Source of the DNA: Immersiella caudata | Lineage: Eukaryota > Ascomycota > Sordariomycetes > Sordariales > Lasiosphaeriaceae | DNA length: 64,000 nt | Direction: 5' to 3' | NCBI GenBank assembly: GCA_030512335.1 | Contig: JAULSU010000006.1 | Span: 3,658,001-3,722,000 of the forward strand | Part shown: one piece after another, positions 57,202-64,000 of the stretch | How the letters are laid out: each line of letters starts with the position of its first letter | Numbering within the stretch: position 1 is the stretch's first letter | The notes under the pieces: model-generated | What the model was told of the DNA's origin: nothing | What the model saw: only the letters and a program-made list of their open reading frames with translations | The model's database searches: none | Translations under genes and position numbers: made by a program

Positions 57202-58269
57202 CTAACAGATTTGCTTCCTCGCATTTCCGGCAATGTTGAAGGTGGTGTTCTCACCGCAGGGGCTCTCCCTCACCGAGTTGTTGTTGACCGTCAGGGTGAG
57301 GGTAATGTCCTTGTTGTTGGGGAATTCGCTGCGGGCCGAGAGACGAACTTCGCCACCACCGTTGATAGTACCACTCTTGATATTGACGTTGTAGCAATTC
57401 TCAATCAGGATGGCGTTGTTGCCGTTGCTAGCAAGGTCGATGTTGTCGATGGTGACAGCGCCGGAACGCGACACGCAGAAGATTCCGCGACCGCCGCCGC
57501 GGGACACAACTTTCTGGATGTAAACGTTCGTGTTGTATCCGCCGTTGATCTCGCCGTTCTGGTTGGCGAAACGAAGAGTTGCGTAGCCAGTACCCGTTGC
57601 GACGTTGTTGCCGTCGACAAGGCCAACACGCGCGTTGGTTGTCTTTTGGAGAAGCAGGCCTGACTCTCCGACGTTCCTGGCAATGACTTGGTTGATGCTC
57701 AGGCCATTGATGTTCCAAGTCTCAACAGCGTGACTGCCAGCACCGGTGACGCTAATGACATCCATGCTGACATTGGAGCTGGGGGCCCGGTCACGATCGA
57801 AGCGGATGCCGAGACCACCACTGAGGTTCATGGTAATGTTGCCCAGGGACAGATTTCGGCAGCCTGAGAGCCGCAGACCAAAGTATGGATTTCCAGTCAT
57901 CGTCAGGAATGGAATCTTGACATCAGATGCGTCGGTGACCTCGATGGCGCCGCGTCCGGACCTATTGCCGACATTGATGGTGCCACAACCTTCGAAGGTC
58001 TTTCCGCTGGCGATGGTGATGGTGCCAGCGCCAATGGAGCCCGAAGCAAGGACGGCAACTCGTTGGCCAGAGCTGATGGCGTCAAGAGCGGCCTGAATAG
58101 CGGCACGGTAGTCGGATCCGGAGTATGCCTGGGTGGAACCCCGTGTGGCCCTGAAGGAGTTGCCAGAACCCTCAACCTTGGCGTCGGGAGTGCCAGCACC
58201 GCACTGCGCCTGTGCCACTGAGATCAGCCCCAGCAGGGCCGACAGCAAGAAGAATAGAAACCGGGCCAT
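57202..58269 (-). CDS. Secreted right-handed parallel beta-helix protein
   Basis: A single minus-strand exon of 355 codons starting MARFLFFLLSALLGLISVAQ, a clear signal peptide. The frame is open further upstream, but the extension is unlike a protein start and a TATA-like element lies between. The mature protein is built of repeating short strands rich in Gly, Asn, Val and Ile (GKTFEGCGTINVGN, SGCRNLSLGNITMNLSGGLG, ETWNINGLSINQVIARNV, NGNNAILIENCYNVNIKSGT), the coil pattern of the pectin-lyase/GH28 beta-helix fold. The catalytic signature of polygalacturonases (NTD...DD...GHG) was not found, so pectinase activity is not claimed. Conserved cysteines near both ends (QCGAG, ARKQIC) may form caps. 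It is probably an extracellular carbohydrate-active or surface protein. Confidence 0.82.
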   Translation of the reverse strand: MARFLFFLLSALLGLISVAQAQCGAGTPDAKVEGSGNSFRATRGSTQAYSGSDYRAAIQAALDAISSGQRVAVLASGSIGAGTITIASGKTFEGCGTINVGNRSGRGAIEVTDASDVKIPFLTMTGNPYFGLRLSGCRNLSLGNITMNLSGGLGIRFDRDRAPSSNVSMDVISVTGAGSHAVETWNINGLSINQVIARNVGESGLLLQKTTNARVGLVDGNNVATGTGYATLRFANQNGEINGGYNTNVYIQKVVSRGGGRGIFCVSRSGAVTIDNIDLASNGNNAILIENCYNVNIKSGTINGGGEVRLSARSEFPNNKDITLTLTVNNNSVRESPCGENTTFNIAGNARKQIC

Positions 58270-60802
58270 GATTCGATGGGCTTTACCGCGTACCTGGGTA
58301 AGAACTGGTCCCGATCTGCAAGGGGCAGCTGACAAGCAATCAGTATATTTATCTGCTAGCAACACATCGACCTCCTCACGCCAAGTGCCTCGAGCGGTGT
58401 TGATCCGTGTCCTGACGAACACCCCCTCTGGCGGAAAAAATTGTTCCGCGGGCACCCGGCACAAATTACCGCGGTGTTAATTTATCTAGTTTTTTTGCTG
58501 CCGCTGAGACCTAAGCGTCTCAGATTGCTAGCATACGCGGGATAGCCGGCTCCGCATTCACCAGAAGAGCAGTCTGCACCCCAACTCCCGGCTTGGCTGT
58601 GCCAAGAACTGGGGTTGCTGCAACCTTTTATCGACCAACCCGCGCGGCGGAGAGAATCAGGACGACTTCGATCTCGAAGTTGAAAAATCCGGGGTTTTGT
58701 TGGGAACTCCGTCAATCAGGACGACGTCTCATTGCGCAGCTTGGAAGCGAGGACGACAGTAGGGCAGGGGATGTCTAGCTAGATACGGATCTCGGTTGCA
58801 AGGAGTGCCGCGGCAACACAGGTTTCGGTGGTCTTCCCCTTTGGGATTCGGCGGAAGTTGAGATGCTGAGAGCGCAGTTGAGAACGCCACGTTGAAAACT
58901 CGACTGTCTTCATACATGGCAGGTTATGTCCTCGGTTACAAGACGTTTCCTGCTTGGCGGACTCTACTCGCTCAGCAATATGCCAGGGACGAAGCGCCCG
59001 GAAGCAAGATGCATCTCACAACTGCTCCCTTTCGGTCTTGGGGTCTCAGATATGGCTTCAATTGACGAAGGACCGACCCTGGGTTCCTTTTTGACCATGG
59101 CCACCGCCATCTCGAGGAAGCAGAGAGACGGAGCGTCCAGAGATGGGCTACCAGCGTTTCGCTTTGGACGCTACTAACGGTACTCAGGGACTAGCAGCTC
59201 ATCACGGGATTAACACTGGAGATTGCAGTTTATGTGCGGCTCGCTGGGGATCCGGGACAGTTTTCCGTCTACTCCTTCCGGGCGGCCACCAAAACCATCT
59301 GGTTCTCTTGCATCACCCACATGTGCGCTCTGTCGGTGCTGCGCAACGAGTTCTTGGCCTCCTGTACGCGCGGCGGGTGGCGCGTGACGCCTCCTTGCCA
59401 TGGACATACTTGTGACTCTGCTGGTGCCCCTTTTGGTCTCACAAGCTTGCCTCCGTTCGTCCTGGGCATATCGGTCTCTTTCCGCTGCGTGTGCAACTCT
59501 CGGGGTGTTTACGCTGTAATAGAAACTGTCTGTTTTGTGCGAGGAATTCGGGCACACGAGATTTCCCATTTTCGTACCTCGCTCATATGACGTTGCTCAG
59601 GCCGGCTCAGGATTTGCCCAGGCTCGTCTAGCGTCGAAGAACCGTTTCCGAAAGGCTGTGCCGTAGTATGAACAACAAACTTCAACTCCTCTCTATCAGA
59701 CCCACTCAACGACAGGCTCGCTTTTGCTTTCAGCAACTGAATTTGACTCCACCAGATGCTAAAGCTTCACTCAGAGGCATAAATCTCTTGTTTGGGCCAG
59801 GAATAGCCTTATTTTTCTTTCTCCCTCTAGTTGTTGTACTTTCCCTTCTCAGCTGGCAGTTCTGGGACCATATGACGCAAGAGTTTGCTACGGGGCTTCA
59901 AGCCTTTGCATATTGAAAAGTGGTGAAGAAGCTTGGTTATATTCTATGGACCTTGGCTGCGAAGCATTCCACCAAGGTAAAATCGTACCTCCAGCCCCAA
60001 GCCTGTATGCACCATGCCAGGTCCACCAAAATCTTCAACCTCCACTGGCGCACCACCGAGGTGCTACAATATCACACACTATAACCCCTTCGTGTTGGGT
60101 GTCTTTAACACTCCAAGAAATGAATCACTCCCTGCGTCAGCCACAAACCTAAGCAATGAAGCACATGCCAGTCCGGGTTAAGTCTCGAGGATAGTTGCGC
60201 ATGCAGCTCTGTGTGATTGGTTTAGGGCATATGTGAGCCCTGGCGGCTGGTAGGAGGGATGATTGGATTATTGCCCGCATGCAGCCGCCTGTCTGTCTCT
60301 TCCGCCCTATTTGCAGAAGCCACAGACATTGTTCTGCTTTGAGGTGAAATATCGACTTCTTTGCAGATCCGATCCCGGAGGCGGTATCCGATGGGCCGCG
60401 ATAAAATGCTGCTCAAAACCACCCGCCCCCGCGGCCAGACAAAACAACCCGACGAAAACGTACCCCGTATTGACAACCAAGCGGCGAAAGAATCCTCTTG
60501 TTGATAAATTCGAGTCGCCTTTGCGGTCATGTTTTTATGCATCATAAGCTTTCTCTTCTGGTCGGGAAAAGCGTGTGCGGATGATGGCGACGACTTTTCG
60601 AACAACTTATTCACAGATCTTGCGCCGTAAGTTAATGTTGAATGGTCTTTTGGGTTAACCCAGGAGCTGATCCTAGCTGATGCGGTCTTCTAGTCTCCTT
60701 GCCCTGTTTGGTGAACAGTTCTGCAAGCAGTTTATGAGCCAGTCAAGTACGAACCGTCTGTCAGGAGAACATGCCTCTCTGTGGGACGCTAACAGCTAAT
60801 CC
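58270..60802. other. 2.5 kb divergent intergenic region
   Basis: No gene could be supported between the beta-helix gene (minus) and the membrane-protein gene (plus). Open frames are short and non-overlapping in character. No terminal repeats or transposase motifs were noticed. Confidence 0.45.
58343..58352 (-). promoter_or_regulatory. TATA-like element of the beta-helix gene
   Basis: The minus strand reads TAAATATAC about 75-85 bases upstream of the ATG at 58269. A match by sequence and distance only; it also argues for the shorter start. Confidence 0.35.
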
Positions 60803-63642
60803 ATGATGAATTTGGTAGTGGGATGGTTAGATCACGTACTCTTCGCCATGGGCCCTCTTGGAATCCTCACGGCTCTGGTATCCGCAATACGGGTTGGTGG
60901 CTACCCGTGGTTAAAAGCGATTATCGGACGAGCGCGTGAGAATCGCGCCGCGGTGGAGATTGAGCTCATGTCTTCTACTTCCCACGAGGTGTGCGAAGTG
61001 TGGAACGGGGAAGGCATTGTACGATCGCTTGGCAAGCCAGGCATTCGGCAAATTATTTATCTAGAGTGCGACAAGGATAGCAACGAGACTTTGGGCCTCC
61101 ACACGATATCTACGGCGTTGGAAGCCGGTCTCCTCAAAGATCAAGGTGCGTCAAGATGGTCGCATCCCTTTGTGAGCATTCTGACCAAAACGCCGATTTT
61201 ACAGCAGCCTCCCCAGAGCAAATCTCACCATCTGCGTCGAATTCAACTACCGGCAAGGCGGGCAGAAGCCATCGGTATTGGCGAAATTGGCCCGGTTCCC
61301 AGCTCTTTCGTCATCGGCATCGAGAGGCGAAGCTGCCCAAAGATGAAGAATGCCAACCTCCCCCATCAGCCGAGCAGGTTACTTCCGCAGCCGCTGAAAG
61401 CCCAACTCCCATTGGTGATGATGTACCAGACATATCAGGTCACAGTTCTCAAGAAATGCCAAGTCGCCATTCTCCAGACATATCGAACCGCAGTTCTCAA
61501 TACACATTAGATCGCAATTCTCAAGATGGCCCTCGATTCTTCTCATCTCCGCATCCGCCTTCTCCAAACATCAGTCCCGAACTCAGCCATCATTCAGATT
61601 CTCGCCGAGACCAGCATCATCGCCCATCCCCTCCAGTCCTGACCCCCGAGCCAGAAATACGGCCCCATTCTCACCCCAACGCGAAATCGAGGGAGGGCCC
61701 AAATCCGCCCGAGGTTGCTGCTCCCAGCATCTCGCTCAACATTCACGGCGGCAGCAACTACGGCGAGATCCTTGCCGGGGCCATTTTCGGGAGCATCTGT
61801 CAGTTTGGCGTGCTCATATTCACCGGATTCTCCGTCTACCATCCCACATTCAGCTTGAAGTTCCCAAAGGGCGGTGAGGAGGTCCCCGGATATAGTTACC
61901 CGATCATGGCACTAGGGACTGTCATGCTTACAATAGGCATGATATTGTGCTCGCATGTCATCGTCAGCAGTACTCGAGAGACCAAATTCATTCTCCAATC
62001 AGCCGCGCAGTCCAACACTTCAAAGCAGACCATCGGTACCACGTCCATGTCCGCAATCCCATCGGTGTTTCAGACCTTGGGCCTGGCCTTCCAGAGAGTC
62101 GGAGCAAACCGCAGCCAACCAGGCACAAGCCCTGGAAACGGCCGCCAGATACGTACCTTGTTGTTGCAAAAGTCTCACACCCTGAGCGACCAAGATTTCC
62201 ACTCGTTCGTTCTGTTCAGCCCAGACAATGGCGTCTCACGGGCCTACATCCTCAGCTCGGAGCGTGCGCCTACCCGCCCTAGAGCTCCCGATCGGGAGGG
62301 CAACTGGTTAGCTTACTGGGTACAGCGACCCGAAGACAGACTCGGCGTCCTCACGCTTCTGGGAGTGGCATTGGGGCTTATAGGATATGTGCTTCAATTC
62401 CAGGGATTGCGTGCCCTCAATTGGACGGCATCCATTTCCCAGCTCGTATGTCTAGCCTTGATGACGCTATTGAGAGCATGGGTTCGCCGAGGTCTCATCG
62501 CGAAGCCTATTGCGAAAAGAGTGCTGGAAGACCACGAGATGGATTATTTATCCATCCTCATGGCATCAAGCACCAGCGGCAACTTTTGGCCCGCCAAGAG
62601 AGACGGGGAAAGCTTTTCATCGATGACGGATGCAGACATGACATGGGAAGTAGTGACGTCGTACGATAACAGATGTGGGATCGGCATTTGGTCCGGAGCA
62701 CCGGAGTCAGCTTCAGGGCGACACATGCAAGAATCCCCATCCAACTCAGCCTCTAGCTCGGATGAGTCCTATTACCGAGTCGCCTATACCACGCATTATC
62801 CCCAGACTCAGTATTCACATTACATGTTTGGACGATCGGAGCCGGTGTACGAAAAGATACCGATGGGGAGGATGAGAAGACGCATGAAAAGGGAGCTTCC
62901 AAAACATGCAGCGAGTTCTAGCAACGACCCAAAGGCTCCCGGAACCGACGTTCGAGTGACATCGCTCCCGTTCACAGATAGCCTGGAAGGCCCTGCAGCA
63001 CGCGCACTGGCTATCAGACAGCGTTTGGGGCGGATTACCCTGCTACCCGGACTAGCTTCCGGTCTCGCCATCGCTGTTGCTGACTCGGTCGAAGCAGTTA
63101 TGGCGAGTCACAGCCTTTTCGAAGATGCCTTCATTCATGAATATCAAACTTTCTCCTGGGCCTTGGAAGTCAATCTCGGCCCCACGAGAACACGCGGTCA
63201 AGTTCAGTTCTCGGTGGACAGAAAGAGAGGCACTTGGAAAATGGATCCTTCCAAAGTCGACGCCGCGCTGTCTCTATGGCTCTATCACTGCCATAGAGTG
63301 GAGGATAGACATTCAACGGATCGGTCGAGCGCAGATTGGCTACGCCAGGAAAGGAGTTCGAGGCGAATGATTAGCAGAGTCGTTGCTGCAAGCGATATCT
63401 CCCAGATTAGAGACATGAAATGGTGGATGGGAGACATGATTGAGAATGTCCCGTCAGCAGCCGGAAAGGGAAAGGCCATGCGGCAACGGCCCGATCCTCT
63501 CAAATCGGTCACCGTCATTGGTTTCATGGGGTTGGAAGAGAGTCAACAGGGCAGGCTGGATGATTTCGGTGATCAGAACACCACTGGTATGGTGACCCCT
63601 CAACTACCTTTTTCACCGGGCGGATACCTATAGCGCTCCCAT

Positions 63643-63683
<41 letters not shown>

Positions 63684-64000
63684 CTGACAATCTGAACCCC
63701 GAAAAGATCCAGGAACTACCACGACAATACTCTCACTGGAAGCAGCGCTAGCCCAGCACATCTTTATGTCTTTTATGTGGGCGATTGCGAAATCGGTATC
63801 GGCGGTCAAGCTTGAGCAAAACAGCACAACCTCGGTAACGCGTCGCGAGAATTTCCGCGTCGACGAGCCAGAAACCATCCTAACCCTGCGACTCGAGAAC
63901 GATGTGCTTGGCGGGCTGTCGAGCACAATCAGCCAAAGCGGCCTGGGCACCATCGAAGACGCCTATGCCTGCATCATTTCCCCGCTCAGCCATTTGCAAA
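60803..64000 (+). CDS. Large fungal multi-pass membrane protein of unknown function (3' end outside window)
   Basis: Exons 60803-61145, 61205-63586 and 63713 to beyond 64000, about 1000 residues so far. The first part (FAMGPLGILTALVSAIRVGG, then ARENRAAVEIELMSSTSHEV) is the recurrent start of a fungal family with no assigned function. A disordered Ser/His/Pro segment (about 150-290) with degenerate SSQ...RNSQ repeats follows. Membrane helices are at AGAIFGSICQFGVLIFTGFS, PIMALGTVMLTIGMILCSHV, VLTLLGVALGLIGYVLQF and VCLALMTLLRAWV. The frame appears to end at TAG 63631, but a donor GTATGG at 63587 and acceptor CCAG at 63712 restore the same frame to ILSLEAALAQHIFMSFMWAI and on to base 64000. 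The 126-base intron carries an (AT)18 repeat. The alternative is a shorter protein ending at 63633. Confidence 0.75.
63645..63680 (+). repeat. (AT)18 microsatellite
   Basis: Thirty-six bases of perfect AT dinucleotides, inside the proposed last intron of the large membrane-protein gene. Confidence 0.92.

Noticed and set aside
1..64000. CRISPR arrays, insertion sequences, LTR retrotransposons
   Set aside because: No spaced repeats, terminal repeats, integrase or transposase motifs were noticed; the genome is eukaryotic.

Overview
The window is nuclear DNA of a filamentous ascomycete (Pezizomycotina, most likely Sordariomycetes; I cannot fix the order). The evidence is short spliceosomal introns (50-150 bases, GTRNGY donors, CTAAC-like branch points), long proline/serine/glutamine-rich regulatory proteins, and families typical of these fungi: BET bromodomain protein, Rxt3, battenin/CLN3, HET-domain proteins, a HeLo-domain protein, a LaeA-like methyltransferase and a SAT4/PTH11-type rhodopsin-fold membrane protein. 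No rRNA, tRNA, CRISPR array or intact transposon was recognised.

Layout. 1-1085: a decayed membrane-protein gene (minus) running off the left edge, then about 4.6 kb without a gene. 5.7-42 kb is mostly a conserved core block: a 1518-residue disordered protein, a Utp5-like SSU-processome subunit (minus), the BET protein Bdf1, a small DUF6640-type membrane protein, a membrane-anchored SGNH-like protein, battenin (BTN1/CLN3), a HET gene fused to the tail of an NLR (with an internal stop), a GPI-anchored secreted protein, the Rpd3L subunit Rxt3, the mitochondrial SDH assembly factor Sdh8/SDHAF4 (minus), an FHA-domain protein kinase and an MFS transporter.

42-64 kb looks like an accessory region. 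It holds a broken inorganic pyrophosphatase copy, a LaeA-like methyltransferase (minus), a HeLo-domain/low-molecular-weight tyrosine-phosphatase fusion whose catalytic cysteine is an aspartate, a broken CCCH zinc-finger gene, an unknown reading-frame mosaic, a SAT4-type membrane protein, a secreted alpha/beta hydrolase (minus), a broken HET gene (minus), a secreted beta-helix protein (minus), and a multi-pass membrane protein that leaves the right edge.

The core genes are housekeeping (ribosome biogenesis, chromatin, vacuolar membrane, respiratory-complex assembly) and show no operon-like coupling. The accessory genes share a theme of non-self recognition and regulated cell death (HET, NLR remnant, HeLo) and secretion. 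They also carry many lesions: nonsense codons of the CAG-to-TAG or TGG-to-TGA kind and single-base frameshifts, two of them in C6 runs. These point to gene decay, possibly with RIP, although assembly indels cannot be excluded from sequence alone. The most notable object is the HeLo/pseudo-phosphatase fusion at 47287-48661. Exon coordinates below were placed by hand from frame and splice consensus.
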